A stretch of DNA of 64,000 nucleotides from Photobacterium iliopiscarium (lineage in GTDB: Bacteria; Pseudomonadota; Gammaproteobacteria; Enterobacterales; Vibrionaceae). A program made the position numbers and the translations under genes. The stretch spans positions 1 through 64,000 of the forward strand of contig NZ_PYOO01000004.1 in the NCBI RefSeq assembly GCF_003026395.1, read 5' to 3'. The notes under the pieces are model-generated. The model did not search any database. It worked only from the letters and a program-made list of their open reading frames with translations, and was not told where the DNA came from. Shown in pieces: positions 44,890 through 55,097 of this stretch (its first letter is position 1; each line of letters begins with the position of its first letter).

Positions 44890-45870
44890 ATGATTAACAA
44901 TATAAATATTCTCATTTGTGACGATTCAGTCTTAGTACATAAATCCATTACGCGATTATTACAATCGTGCAGTAATGCGACTTTTTTCTATGCTGAAAAT
45001 GGGCAAGAGGGTCTTGATTACCTAAAAAACAATGATATTGATATTATGTTTTTAGATTTAACCATGCCGATAATGGATGGTTTTGATGTAATGAAATCCT
45101 TACCTGTATGTGAATATAACACCACGATCATTGTATTATCAGCAGATATTCAATTAACCGCAATGGAAAGAAGTTTAGCGTTAGGCGCTGATTATTTTTT
45201 ATCAAAACCCTTTAATCATGATGAGCTGACTGAACTGTCTCAGGGTTTAGGATTAGTATTTGATAATATCCAACCTACTGGTGTTGATCCTCATCTGGAA
45301 AATAATTCTATTGAGATCATGCGCGAGTTAGCCAATATTGCATTAGGGCGCGGAGCTGCCATTATCTCTGATCACCTTGGTGATTTTATTAAAATGCCAT
45401 TACCAAGTGTTTCATTTATGAAAAGCAGTGATCTATCGATGGCGATTGCAGATATTCGCAATGATCATGAATTAATTGCCATTACACAACGTTTTGTTGG
45501 TGCTGGTATTCATGGTGAAGCCTTGGTTGAATTACACGGTAAAGATATTCATTTATTTGGTGAAACATTGGGATTTAGTCAAACCGATGAGTATAAAAAC
45601 GAAGTCGTGATTGATATTGCTAATTTAATGGTTTCTTCTTTTTTAGTGGCATTATCAGAACAAATTTTAATTCCTTTTTCTGTGCGACAGCCAATAGTGT
45701 TAGAAGAGTATATGAATCTTCATCATACCCATTGTGATACCCAAAATTTTTTCACCATTGAATATACCTATAAAGCAGAAATATTAGATGTTGAGTGTGA
45801 GGTGTTATTTATTATGGATAATCATTCTCTGTCAATTATTAATAATAAAGTCATGGAATCATTACATTGA
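44890..45870 (+). CDS. Response regulator with receiver and CheC-like output domain
   Basis: The 326-aa protein has an N-terminal REC domain: ILICDDSVLVHKSITRLLQS (acidic pair), IMFLDLTMPIMDGFDVM (phospho-acceptor Asp) and FLSKPFNHDEL (Lys). The C-terminal half is CheC/CheX-like (NSIEIMRELANIALGRGAAI). CheC-like domains dephosphorylate receivers, so it may tune its own or another phosphorelay. It overlaps the next gene, a diguanylate cyclase, by four bases (TTGA), making a phospho-signal to c-di-GMP module likely. Confidence 0.85.
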   Translation: MINNINILICDDSVLVHKSITRLLQSCSNATFFYAENGQEGLDYLKNNDIDIMFLDLTMPIMDGFDVMKSLPVCEYNTTIIVLSADIQLTAMERSLALGADYFLSKPFNHDELTELSQGLGLVFDNIQPTGVDPHLENNSIEIMRELANIALGRGAAIISDHLGDFIKMPLPSVSFMKSSDLSMAIADIRNDHELIAITQRFVGAGIHGEALVELHGKDIHLFGETLGFSQTDEYKNEVVIDIANLMVSSFLVALSEQILIPFSVRQPIVLEEYMNLHHTHCDTQNFFTIEYTYKAEILDVECEVLFIMDNHSLSIINNKVMESLH

Positions 45871-46892
45871 ACGAAATATCTTTAGCTGATTTTCATTTAA
45901 CAATGCAAGTATTAGATAATCTTGATGTTGGTGTTGTGATATTAGATGAAAATTATAATGTTTGTGCATGGAATACCTTTATGCAGGCTTATAGTGGTAT
46001 TTCTAGTGTTCAAATAATGGGAAAATCATTGTTTGAGGTTGTACCTGATTTACCTAAATTATGGCTACAGAGTAAAATACAATCGACGTTTAAATTGCGA
46101 ATGCGATCATTTTCGGCATGGGAAGATCGCCCGTGGGTCTTTCGTTTCTTAAATTTTTGTCCAATCTCTGGTAGCTCAGATATTATGTATCAGAATATGA
46201 CATTAACGCCACTACGATCGTTGTCTGGTGAATACACTCATATTTGTTTAACAATCACTGATGTTACTGATATCGCTAAAAATAAAAATCATCTTCATGA
46301 ATCTAATAAGCAACTGACACATCTTAGTATTACTGATCGTTTAACCCAACTCTATAATCGTGGACATTGGGAAAATTGTTTAGCCGATGCGTTTGAACAT
46401 TGCCAACAAACCCAAATTACCGCAACGTTAGTGATGTTTGATATTGACCATTTTAAGCGTGTTAATGATACTTTCGGTCATGTGGCTGGCGATGGGGTCA
46501 TTAAAGTGATTGCGGATGTATTACGCCGAACTAAACGTCAAACGGATATTGCAGGCCGTTATGGTGGTGAAGAATTTAGTATTATTTTACCGGGTACTTC
46601 TGCTGATTTGGCGGGGTATTTTACTGAAAGATTACGTAATCGTATTGAAAAAGAAACGGTATTTGATGATCAACGTGGCGCTATTAAAGTTACGATCAGC
46701 TTAGGTGTCTGTGAGTGGGATTCGACCTTAACTGATTATAAATCTTGGTTAGAGAAATCTGATTTAGCTTTATATGAATCAAAGAAAAGAGGCCGTAATA
46801 CGACCACGATTATTAGTAGTGATAATTGCTATAAAAACAGTAAAGGCGAGTTTATTTTATCGAATAACAAGGAACATATGCCCATAAAATAG
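45867..46892 (+). CDS. PAS-GGDEF diguanylate cyclase
   Basis: The 341-aa soluble enzyme makes c-di-GMP from GTP. A PAS domain (about 10-120; NLDVGVVILDENYNVCAWN) is followed by a short coil and a GGDEF domain (about 150-315). The active site is GRYGGEEFSIILPG, with FDIDHFKRVNDTFGHVAGD for metal and substrate. The start is TTG 45867, overlapping the response regulator stop, so translation is coupled; an internal ATG at codon 12 is the alternative. No RxxD inhibitory site is obvious before GGEEF. Confidence 0.9.
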   Translation: MNEISLADFHLTMQVLDNLDVGVVILDENYNVCAWNTFMQAYSGISSVQIMGKSLFEVVPDLPKLWLQSKIQSTFKLRMRSFSAWEDRPWVFRFLNFCPISGSSDIMYQNMTLTPLRSLSGEYTHICLTITDVTDIAKNKNHLHESNKQLTHLSITDRLTQLYNRGHWENCLADAFEHCQQTQITATLVMFDIDHFKRVNDTFGHVAGDGVIKVIADVLRRTKRQTDIAGRYGGEEFSIILPGTSADLAGYFTERLRNRIEKETVFDDQRGAIKVTISLGVCEWDSTLTDYKSWLEKSDLALYESKKRGRNTTTIISSDNCYKNSKGEFILSNNKEHMPIK

Positions 46893-46992
46893 GCAATAGT
46901 TAGCTGCCAATCTGATAATACTGATAATGACTGTATGTTTAGTGGGGGTTTCGGTAACATGCTGGCGTTTTCCTGTTTTTAGGTCAGTCGCT

Positions 46993-47721
46993 ATGCGCAT
47001 TCATGTTATACATACTCTCTATGAGGAACGTCTTGCACGTTCAACTCGTCCTTTTCTTGCTCGAGGTTCTAAAGTCCAACGCTGTCGTCAGTGCATGTTG
47101 CGTACGCATTTGTGTATTTGTGAACATCGTCTATTAGCGACATCAAATGCGGCTTTTTTGTTGGTTATGTTTGATGATGAGATTCTAAAGCCAAGTAATA
47201 CGGGGCGTTTAATTGCCGATGTATTTGAAGATACGTTTGCTTATATTTGGTCTCGCACTGAGCCTAATGCTGAAATGCTAGCATTATTAGATGATCCTCA
47301 ATGGCAACCCTATGTTGTTTTTCCTGCTGAATATGCACCGGAGAGAGAAGTTACGACGGTGACACTTGAGGCTGGAAAACGCCCATTATTTATTATGTTA
47401 GATGGCAGCTGGGCAGAAGCGAAGAAAATGTTTCGTAAGAGCCCATATCTTGATCGTTTCCCATTATTATCAATTAATCCCGATAAGCCATCTCGTTATA
47501 AAATGCGTGAAGCATCAAAAGAAAATCAATTAGGCACGGCTGAAGTTGCAGCGCGTATTATTGATTTATTTGGTGAACACCATAATGCTGAATTGTTAGA
47601 CCTATGGTTTGATGTTTTCCGTGAAAATTATATTGCAGGTAAAATGAACCGCCAATTACCTGAACAATCATCGTTATCTTTGTTGAAACAATTCATGTTG
47701 GTTGATGAAACATCATTATAA
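46993..47721 (+). CDS. tapT: tRNA-uridine aminocarboxypropyltransferase (DTW domain)
   Basis: TapT (E. coli YfiP) adds the acp group to U47 of tRNA using SAM. The 242-aa protein has zinc-type cysteines (CRQCMLRTHLCICEHR) and the DTW-family core IMLDGSWAEAKKMFRKSPYL, with NPDKPSRYKMREASKENQLG following. ATG 46993 is chosen because the conserved part starts close behind it; an upstream ATG at 46927 adds a non-conserved hydrophobic leader. Confidence 0.85.
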   Translation: MRIHVIHTLYEERLARSTRPFLARGSKVQRCRQCMLRTHLCICEHRLLATSNAAFLLVMFDDEILKPSNTGRLIADVFEDTFAYIWSRTEPNAEMLALLDDPQWQPYVVFPAEYAPEREVTTVTLEAGKRPLFIMLDGSWAEAKKMFRKSPYLDRFPLLSINPDKPSRYKMREASKENQLGTAEVAARIIDLFGEHHNAELLDLWFDVFRENYIAGKMNRQLPEQSSLSLLKQFMLVDETSL

Positions 47722-47883
47722 AGATGTGAGCTCTGCTGAATAATATTGATATTAATCTGAATAATAACTGGTAAATTGAGCTGTGGGTCACAGTCAGTTC
47801 AGAGCAAAATAAGGATAATTTCCAGTATATTTAATGAGTTATAAGCTCACGGTGTGGTTAAACATTATTTGTAGGAGAAGAGG

Positions 47884-48795
47884 ATGTACTACGGCTTTGA
47901 TGTAGGCGGAACTAAAATTGAATTTGGTGCATTTAATGAGAAACTCGAACGCGTAGCAACCGAACGTGTACCGACACCGAGTAATGATTACGATAAATTG
48001 ATTGATAGTATTGTCTCTATTATTACAGCAGCAGATATAAAATTTGGCTGTGAAGGTTCAGTAGGGCTGGGTATTCCCGGTATTGAAGATGCACGAGACG
48101 GCACTGTATTAACATCAAATATACCGTCCGCAAAAGGCCGCACTTTACGTAAAGATTTAGAAGCCAAGCTAGGCCGTAGTGTTAGCCTTGATAATGACGC
48201 AAACTGTTTTGCTCTGTCTGAAGCGTGGGATGATGAACACAAGGATGCACCCTCAGTCTTAGGCCTTATTTTAGGCACTGGTTTTGGTGGGGGAATGATA
48301 TTTAATGGTAAAGTTTTCGCTGGCTTAAATCATGTTGGTGGTGAATTAGGACATATGCGTTTACCGTTAGATGCATGGTTATACATGGGTGAACAAGCCC
48401 CATTGTTTGATTGCGGTTGTGGTCAAAAAGGCTGTATGGATAATTATTTATCAGGCCGTGGTTTTGAACAACTTTATGCACATTATTATGGTGAAAAACT
48501 AAAAGCGGTTGAGATAATTGAACGTAATGCTGCGGGTGATAAAAAAGCCCAGCAGCACGTTGATCGTTTTATGGAAGTGTTAGCAATGTGCCTTGCTAAT
48601 TTATTCACTGGTATTGACCCTCATGTGGTTGTATTAGGTGGTGGTTTATCTAATTTTGAATTAATTTATGATGAACTACCAAAGCGTTTGCCTAAATATT
48701 TATTGTCCGTTTCACAAGCGCCTAAAATTGTAAAAGCCAAACATGGTGATGCTGGTGGTGTTCGTGGTGCTGCATTCTTGAATATTAAACAGTAG
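47884..48795 (+). CDS. nagK: N-acetylglucosamine kinase
   Basis: NagK phosphorylates GlcNAc to GlcNAc-6-phosphate in the cytoplasm. The 303-aa ROK-family protein has the phosphate loop [17 protein letters not shown], the catalytic Asp in [15 protein letters not shown], the [15 protein letters not shown] block and the zinc motif [19 protein letters not shown]. Length equals that of E. coli NagK. AGGAGA precedes the ATG. With the chitinase at 40-42 kb it fits a chitin-using marine bacterium. Confidence 0.94.
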   Translation: MYYGFDVGGTKIEFGAFNEKLERVATERVPTPSNDYDKLIDSIVSIITAADIKFGCEGSVGLGIPGIEDARDGTVLTSNIPSAKGRTLRKDLEAKLGRSVSLDNDANCFALSEAWDDEHKDAPSVLGLILGTGFGGGMIFNGKVFAGLNHVGGELGHMRLPLDAWLYMGEQAPLFDCGCGQKGCMDNYLSGRGFEQLYAHYYGEKLKAVEIIERNAAGDKKAQQHVDRFMEVLAMCLANLFTGIDPHVVVLGGGLSNFELIYDELPKRLPKYLLSVSQAPKIVKAKHGDAGGVRGAAFLNIKQ

Positions 48796-48841
48796 TTATT
48801 ATGTGGTTATTATATAAATAACGAAGATTTATGTTGTAACA

Positions 48842-48873
48842 AAAAGCACTTCATGACGAAGTGCTTTTTTTTT
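48842..48873. terminator. Terminator of nagK
   Basis: AAAGCACTTC / GAAGTGCTTT with 5-nt loop and T9. Confidence 0.9.
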
Positions 48874-48944
48874 GTGTTAGAATTCGCGCTTGTTTTCTTA
48901 TGCCAATTTATTGGTATAAGCGTATTTATTGCTAGGAATACATT

Positions 48945-50225
48945 ATGTCGTTTGAAACGCTCGGCCTTCACCCTAAATTATTGCAAGTTGTGACAGAGTT
49001 AGGTTATGAACAACCAACAGATGTTCAATTGCAAGCGATCCCATTAGCATTAGCCGGGGATGATGTGATGGCAGGGGCACAAACGGGTACCGGAAAAACA
49101 GCAGCATTTGCGCTCCCTATTTTACAACGATTAATGACATTACCGTCATTAGCTGAACAGGGAACTGAAGACGCTAAGCCTCAACAAGGTGCAAAAATTC
49201 GTGCTTTAGTTATTACGCCGACCCGAGAATTAGCACAACAAGTTTATGATAGCTTTATCGCGTATGGTAAATACAGTGATTTAAACGTTGCTGTCGCTTA
49301 TGGCGGCACCAGTATGAATGTTCAAATTAAAGCATTAAGAGCGGGGGTCGATATTCTAATTGCGACGCCTGGACGCTTACTTGATCATGTTTTTGTTGGC
49401 AATGTTTCATTAGCAAATGTAGAAACATTTGTACTTGATGAAGCGGATCGCATGCTAGATATGGGGTTTATTGTTGATATTAACCGTATCATGAGACGTA
49501 TGCCGGTTGAACGTCAAACATTATTCTTTTCTGCTACTTTTTCAAAGCAGGTGAAAAAATTAGCATTTACTATTTTGACTGATCCTAAAATGGTAGAAGT
49601 GACACCTGAGAATATTGCGGCTGATACTGTTCAACAAATGGTATATCCCGTAGATAAAAAGCGTAAATCTGAATTATTGGCTTATTTAATTGGTTCACGT
49701 AATTGGCAACAAGTATTAGTGTTTACTAAAACTAAACAAGGCTCAGATCAATTAGCTAAAAGCTTAGGTTTAGATGGCATTAAAGCGGTTTCCATTAATG
49801 GTGATAAAAGCCAAGGTGCTCGTCAGCGTGCGCTTGATGATTTTAAAGCAGGTAAGGTACGGGTATTAGTCGCAACGGATGTTGCCGCGCGTGGTTTGGA
49901 TATTCAGCAATTAGAGTATGTTGTTAACTTTGATTTACCCTTCAATGCTGAAGATTACGTACACCGCATTGGACGTACGGGTCGCGCGGGTAATATTGGT
50001 AATGCCATCACGCTAATGAGTCTTGACGAAGAGTGGGCATTAAAAGCGATTGAAGAACTATTAAATACACGCTTACCACAGCAATGGCTTGAAGGTTATG
50101 AACCGGATCCTAGTTTAATTGAAACGACATCTGTTCATCGTGGAGCATCGGCAGAAAAACGTCGTGCCAAAGCTAAAAATAAAGTACATCAAAATCGTGG
50201 TAAGAATGCTCAACGCCGCCGTTAA
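48945..50225 (+). CDS. DEAD-box RNA helicase, RhlE type
   Basis: The 426-aa helicase has the Q motif (MSFETLGLHPKLLQVVTELG with PTDVQLQAIP), AQTGTGKTAAF (I), PTRELAQQ (Ia), TPGRLLDH (Ib), VLDEADRMLDMGF (II), FFSATFS (III) and YVHRIGRTGRAGN (VI). The C-terminal tail is short and very basic (KRRAKAKNKVHQNRGKNAQR), typical of RhlE-like enzymes that work on ribosomes or mRNA decay. Assignment within the DEAD group is by look only. Confidence 0.9.
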   Translation: MSFETLGLHPKLLQVVTELGYEQPTDVQLQAIPLALAGDDVMAGAQTGTGKTAAFALPILQRLMTLPSLAEQGTEDAKPQQGAKIRALVITPTRELAQQVYDSFIAYGKYSDLNVAVAYGGTSMNVQIKALRAGVDILIATPGRLLDHVFVGNVSLANVETFVLDEADRMLDMGFIVDINRIMRRMPVERQTLFFSATFSKQVKKLAFTILTDPKMVEVTPENIAADTVQQMVYPVDKKRKSELLAYLIGSRNWQQVLVFTKTKQGSDQLAKSLGLDGIKAVSINGDKSQGARQRALDDFKAGKVRVLVATDVAARGLDIQQLEYVVNFDLPFNAEDYVHRIGRTGRAGNIGNAITLMSLDEEWALKAIEELLNTRLPQQWLEGYEPDPSLIETTSVHRGASAEKRRAKAKNKVHQNRGKNAQRRR

Positions 50226-50257
50226 ATAAGCGTTATTATTAACTCAAAATGATCATA

Positions 50258-50284
50258 AACACCGCTGATAAAGCGGTGTTTTTT
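50258..50284 (+). terminator. Terminator of the helicase gene
   Basis: AACACCGC / GCGGTGTT followed by T5. Confidence 0.88.
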
Positions 50285-50436
50285 ATGGATATGAAACCAA
50301 ACTCAAAATATTTTATTTTAACTATAAATCCTTATTAAAATTAGTTGTTTAACCTAATGTTGTCTGTTAGTTTGTCGCTCTTGATTGTAATATTTCGCTT
50401 TTATTTTTATAAGCTCTGATATTGTTAGAGGGATTT

Positions 50437-51763
50437 ATGACAGGGTTAAATAAAGGGCTTCGATTCATTGTTTTATTCTTAGTCTGTTTTACTATTGCCG
50501 CATATGGGTGGTTTATTCTTGGTGGTGCACAAAAGGAATATATTGTAGCCCCTACAAATAGTACATATAAAATTATTGATGATTCTGGTCAAAATGGTGC
50601 AACAACAACAACGTTAAATATTAATAAAAACAGCGTGCTATTAGAATGTAATATTATCAATAAGGCAAAATGGCCCTTTTGTGAAATAGCGGTTTCATTA
50701 ACAGACTCTATTGATAATGGCATTGATTTAAGTTCTTACCATTCTGTTGGGCTTGATATTGATTATACAAGTCCTCTTGAAGGGGAAAGAGTACGTGTTT
50801 ATTTGCGTAATTTTGATCCAGTTTATGCCAATATTGCAGATCCAATATCCCTAAAATTTAATGCGATTGAATATTCCCCAGGAATGGATCAAGGATTACA
50901 AATTTTCCCATTACGTTCATTCCAAGTTTTATCGTGGTGGATAGCGGAGAATAACATTCCGGTTGATAAATCGAGTCGGCAATTTGATAATATTTCAATC
51001 ATTGAAATTGCAACTGGAAGTTATATTGAAGAAGCGCCTTATGGTATTAAATTAAATCGCTTAGTATTTTACGGCAATTGGATAACTGAATCCGCTTTGG
51101 TGAAGTTATTATTACTATTATGGGTAACGACAGCTGTTGTTGTTATTTTTATTGAACGTTTTCTTCTTAATCAAAAAATAAAAACATCAGAAGCGCATAG
51201 CCAGCATTTACGAGATGCTAATCGGTTGCTTTATAATAAAAGTATGAAGTTTGAATATTTAGCCTGTACTGATTCATTAACTCGTATTCGAAATCGACAT
51301 ACGGTAACAGAATGGTTAGAAGAAATAACGATTCAAACCAAATTGAATAATATTCCTTTTTCGATGATCTTTATCGATATTGATCATTTTAAAGTTGTTA
51401 ATGATACTCATGGTCATAGTTTTGGTGATGAAGTTTTAGTTAAATTTACCGCAACGATTGAGATGTTAATTCGTCGATCTGATGTGTTTGCTCGTTGGGG
51501 TGGGGAAGAGTTTATTATCTTTTGTCCTGAAACGAATATGGGGGCTTGCCGTTGATATTGCTGAACGTATTCGAGACACAATTATGACTAAAGAATGGGG
51601 CTTTGATAAACAGTTTAACTTAACATGCAGCTTTGGTGTGGCAGAATTAGCTGATGAGTCTTGTGACGATTTGATTAAACGTGCAGATTTAGCATTATTA
51701 AAAGCTAAAAAAATGGGGCGAAATCGGATTGAGATTAGTTGGGATCGTCAACAGTATAAATAG
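50437..51763 (+). pseudogene. Membrane GGDEF diguanylate cyclase interrupted by a frameshift
   Basis: The start is ATG 50437 with GAGGG upstream. The first frame runs to TGA at 51555. It encodes a membrane segment (about 7-28), a periplasmic sensor domain, a second membrane segment (about 225-245) and most of a GGDEF domain with FIDIDHFKVVNDTHGHSFG and RWGGEEFIIFCPETNM. The frame then breaks in a run of five G (51540-51544). With one G fewer it would continue GLAVDIAERIRDTIM... in the next frame to 51763, completing the domain (LTCSFGVAE, RADLALLKAKKMGRN). It could be a true mutation, a slippage-controlled gene or a base-call error. The active-site GGEEF lies before the break. Confidence 0.85.
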
Positions 51764-51873
51764 AAGTATTGGATAATAAAAGAGCCATGCATGTTATATG
51801 CTTTTGTTGAGTAAAAGCATATATACGCATGTCTCTTTGTTATATTAATAATAAATATAATGTTTTTATGTGA

Positions 51874-53292
51874 TTAACTTTCTAAAACAATGTGTCCTGT
51901 GGCAACCATATAAATAGCGAAAATAGCTAATATAACCAATAGAACAACAAAAATACGTTCTTTACCTATAAAATAAGGTTGGTTTAATTCTTTCTTTGCT
52001 TTTATAAAGAAATAAAGCCCCGGTAAGTATAATAGCGATGCGAGTAATAAGTGGCTTAAACCTGAGGCATAAAGTAACCAGATACCGTAAATAGTCGCGC
52101 CTAAGCCAATAAATAATAATAGACCTCTATTTTTATTTTTTATCGCTAATTTAAGGGTATATGCAGCAACTAAGAAATAAGGCACTAAGATCATTTCAGA
52201 GGCAATGATCAGTAATGAGTTATAAGTCCCGCCAGCATAAATCACAGCAAACAATGAGATCTGAATACAGATAATGGTTAGGTTAAGTGCTTTAATTGAT
52301 GTGCCAGCACTGTTTTCTTTTGCATAAGATTTTGGAAACATATTATTTTGTGCAGCAAGTAAAGGTGCTTCTGTCGCCAAAACTGTCCAACTTAAAAACG
52401 CGCCACTGACTGAAACCAATAAACCACAACCAATAATGATTGAGCCCCATGGACCGATAACATGCTCTAGTACAATCGCCATAGATGGGTTTTGGAATTT
52501 AGCGAGTTCGGGGGTAGAAATAACACCCATAGAAAGCAGAGTAACGAACACATAAATAACAAGAGCGGTTAATAGACCTAGAATTGTTGCTCGACCAATG
52601 TCACGACGATTACGTGCACGAGAGGAGACGATAACCGCGCCTTCTACACCAATAAATACCCACACAGTAATAAGCATCGTGCTTTTAACTTGGCTTAGTA
52701 GGTCATGTTGAGGGCCAAATTCTAAACCAGTAAAATCAAATGTAAATGTATGCCATTTAAAGGCAATTAAAGTAACAAAAATAAACAGTACGAGTGGAAT
52801 TAACTTAGCAACTGTCGTTATTGCATTAATTGTTGCCGCAGTTTGTACACCACGTCTTACAGAGGCATAGACTAGCCATAATAAAACAGAAGCACCGACA
52901 ATCGATTGCCAAGTATTACCCATGCCAAAAATAACATGGCCTGGTTTATCAAAGAACATACCAAGAGTACTAAATACAATAACTAAGTAAGAAACGTTAG
53001 CAAGCATTGCACTTAGCCAATAACCCCATGCAGAACAAAAACCAACAAAGTCACCAAAACCGGCTTGCGCGTAGCCAAAGACGCCACTATTAATATTTGG
53101 TTTTAATAATGATAAAATTTGAAAAGACATTGCAAGGAAAATCATGCCAACACCCGTAATGGTCCAGCCAATCATGACGGCAGCAGGACTTGCAACAGCA
53201 GCCATATTTTGTGGCAAACTGAATACTCCCGCGCCTATCATTGAGCCGATTACAAATGCAGTTAATGCACCAAATCCGAGCTTATTATCCAT
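51874..53292 (-). CDS. APC family amino acid antiporter, arginine/ornithine (ArcD-like) type
   Basis: The 472-aa, 12-segment transporter has the family start LTAFVIGSMIGAGVFSLPQN and SGVFGYAQAGFGDFVGFCSA, ending VSSRARNRRDIGRATILG. This matches basic amino acid antiporters of the ArcD/YdgI group. No arcABC genes adjoin, so exchange of arginine for ornithine is only the best family guess; lysine/cadaverine or histidine/histamine exchange are alternatives. Confidence 0.85.
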   Translation of the reverse strand: MDNKLGFGALTAFVIGSMIGAGVFSLPQNMAAVASPAAVMIGWTITGVGMIFLAMSFQILSLLKPNINSGVFGYAQAGFGDFVGFCSAWGYWLSAMLANVSYLVIVFSTLGMFFDKPGHVIFGMGNTWQSIVGASVLLWLVYASVRRGVQTAATINAITTVAKLIPLVLFIFVTLIAFKWHTFTFDFTGLEFGPQHDLLSQVKSTMLITVWVFIGVEGAVIVSSRARNRRDIGRATILGLLTALVIYVFVTLLSMGVISTPELAKFQNPSMAIVLEHVIGPWGSIIIGCGLLVSVSGAFLSWTVLATEAPLLAAQNNMFPKSYAKENSAGTSIKALNLTIICIQISLFAVIYAGGTYNSLLIIASEMILVPYFLVAAYTLKLAIKNKNRGLLLFIGLGATIYGIWLLYASGLSHLLLASLLYLPGLYFFIKAKKELNQPYFIGKERIFVVLLVILAIFAIYMVATGHIVLES

Positions 53293-53492
53293 TCTGAAAC
53301 CTAGTATTTAAATTTGAATTTCCTTGATTATATGTGTTTTTATTATGCGTAAAAGCTATTTTTACTATTTTTAATAATTAATTAAATATAACTTTAAATA
53401 AAAATACTTTTTTTGTTTGTATATCATTATTAATTTTATGTAATGTTGAAGTTATTGCAACCTAACAATAACATTATCGTTTATAAATTAAC

Positions 53493-53963
53493 TCAATGGA
53501 ATGTTAATTGCACTTTAACGTTTTGATTTAGCACAAAAGCTAATGTTTTACTTTGTTCAGCCGCCATTCTAATTAAAGGGGTGTTAAAGGTCTCTATTTC
53601 ACCAGAAACAATAACGGCAGAGCAATTTCCCATTTCTAATGCTTTAATCATTAGTAAATGTTTACTTTGGTTTTTCATATTTTTAAGCAATAGCACTTTA
53701 TTAATATCAATTCCTGCATTTATTAATAAATGTTTATCTAATAATGCATCTTGGCCGATAAACATTATCCAGCGATTTTCTTGATTCGCTTGTTTAAGTA
53801 AGCGTAAGAAATAAGCCAATTGGGCTTGTTGTTGTTCGCTATAACTTACTTCAATTGGAATGATCCTTGGCGGAGATTGGCAAGTACTCGCATGAGAAGT
53901 CAATGTTGCTTTATAAACATCAGAAGCAGTAGTAGATTCTTGAGTATGCATTAGTGATTTCAT
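53493..53963 (-). CDS. sulA: SOS cell division inhibitor SulA
   Basis: SulA blocks FtsZ polymerisation during DNA damage. The 156-aa product has the SulA/RecA-like fold blocks LAYFLRLLKQANQENRWIMF and HLLMIKALEMGNCSAVIVSG. ATG 53963 is chosen because GGAGA lies eight bases upstream and because a longer frame from 54008 would start inside the LexA box. A perfect LexA palindrome (53997-54012) lies 34 bp upstream. Weak overall conservation is normal for the family. Confidence 0.9.
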   Translation of the reverse strand: MKSLMHTQESTTASDVYKATLTSHASTCQSPPRIIPIEVSYSEQQQAQLAYFLRLLKQANQENRWIMFIGQDALLDKHLLINAGIDINKVLLLKNMKNQSKHLLMIKALEMGNCSAVIVSGEIETFNTPLIRMAAEQSKTLAFVLNQNVKVQLTFH

Positions 53964-53996
53964 GGTGCCATCTCCGACAGTGGTTATATATACATG

Positions 53997-54012
53997 CTGT
54001 ATGTACATACAG
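53997..54012. promoter_or_regulatory. LexA box (SOS operator) of sulA
   Basis: CTGTATGTACATACAG is a perfect 16-bp palindrome that matches the consensus CTGT-N8-ACAG. It lies where it would cover the sulA promoter. Confidence 0.93.
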
Positions 54013-54464
54013 TAGTTTTAATTAGGTTCGGATGCAAGCATTATTTATCGATGTTTGGTCATTGAAAGTATAGTTATTAGCAAATGATATTTGGTGATCT
54101 ATTTAGCATAACATGTTGTTATTTAATGGGTATGTTGGTTTTTGTTGTGTTTTAAAACTGTGATTTTTTATCGTTTTTTAGAAATTAATAAAGTTACACT
54201 ATAAAAATATGCAGTATCTCACGTTTAAGATATACAGTGGTTTTACTGAGTATTTGATGATTTATACAGTACTGTGAATCGGATTTTTATTAGCGCGGTT
54301 TACTCTATTTAAGCGGGTATTAATAAGATAGGAGAAGAGTATGCCGTGTTATAACTGTTAAAGTTTCACGACAGAATGCTCATTTATGCAATTTACCAGT
54401 GAGATGTTTCTGTTTAGTAACGTATTATTGTTATTGTTATTGCTATCGTAAGTAAAAGGAAAAC
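54013..54464. other. Long gap between sulA and the ClbS-like gene
   Basis: About 450 bp of AT-rich sequence with no supported gene. It should carry the promoter of the downstream gene, which starts after AAAGGA at 54457. Confidence 0.35.
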
Positions 54465-54986
54465 ATGATGTCATCAGTTCCTGCTTCTAAAGACGCATTA
54501 GTGTTAGCGATCAATAATAGCTTTTTGAAATTAATGGTTGATTATCGCTCGGTTCCTGAATCTCTTTCTCGTGAGTGTGGTATTGACGGAAATATCAAAG
54601 GTACTATGATTAGTGTTTGTGATACTGCTGCGTATTTAATTGGCTGGGGACGGTTAATTATTAAATGGTATGATTTAAAAGCGCAAGGTAAGAATGTGGA
54701 TTTTCCTGAGACGGGCTATAAATGGAATCAACTTGGAGAGTTAGCTCAACACTTCCATGATGAATACCGTCAGTGGGCGTATAACGATTTATTAAATGAA
54801 TTAGAAAAAACCACAAATAATGTATTGTTATTGATTCAGAATTTAACAAATCAGGAATTATATCATCAACCATGGTATGAAAAATGGTCATTAGGTCGAA
54901 TGATTCAATTTAATACATCATCACCGATGAAAAATATGCGTATTAAAGTTAGGCGTTTTAAAGTCGCTAGGGTATCTGACTGCTAA
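54465..54986 (+). CDS. ClbS/DfsB family four-helix bundle protein
   Basis: The 173-aa protein fits the ClbS/DfsB (DUF1706) family. Landmarks are MISVCDTAAYLIGWGRLIIK near residue 50, NFPETGYKW-like VDFPETGYKWNQLGELAQHF, and YEKWSLGRMIQFNTSSP near the end. ClbS of colibactin producers protects DNA by opening the cyclopropane of colibactin; most homologues have unknown roles. No biosynthetic cluster is present here, so it may be a general detoxifying protein. Confidence 0.85.
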   Translation: MMSSVPASKDALVLAINNSFLKLMVDYRSVPESLSRECGIDGNIKGTMISVCDTAAYLIGWGRLIIKWYDLKAQGKNVDFPETGYKWNQLGELAQHFHDEYRQWAYNDLLNELEKTTNNVLLLIQNLTNQELYHQPWYEKWSLGRMIQFNTSSPMKNMRIKVRRFKVARVSDC

Positions 54987-55097
54987 ATATATTCGTAAGT
55001 TATCGTTAGTTTATGGAAAATAATAATTATGTTTTAGAGGGCATCGTATTATCTTTAAATCGATATAATAAAAAAAACAATTAAATAAGGTAATACA

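Noticed and set aside
46927-46992. Longer N-terminus for the tapT product
   Set aside because: The added 22 residues are not like the family and the conserved start follows ATG 46993.
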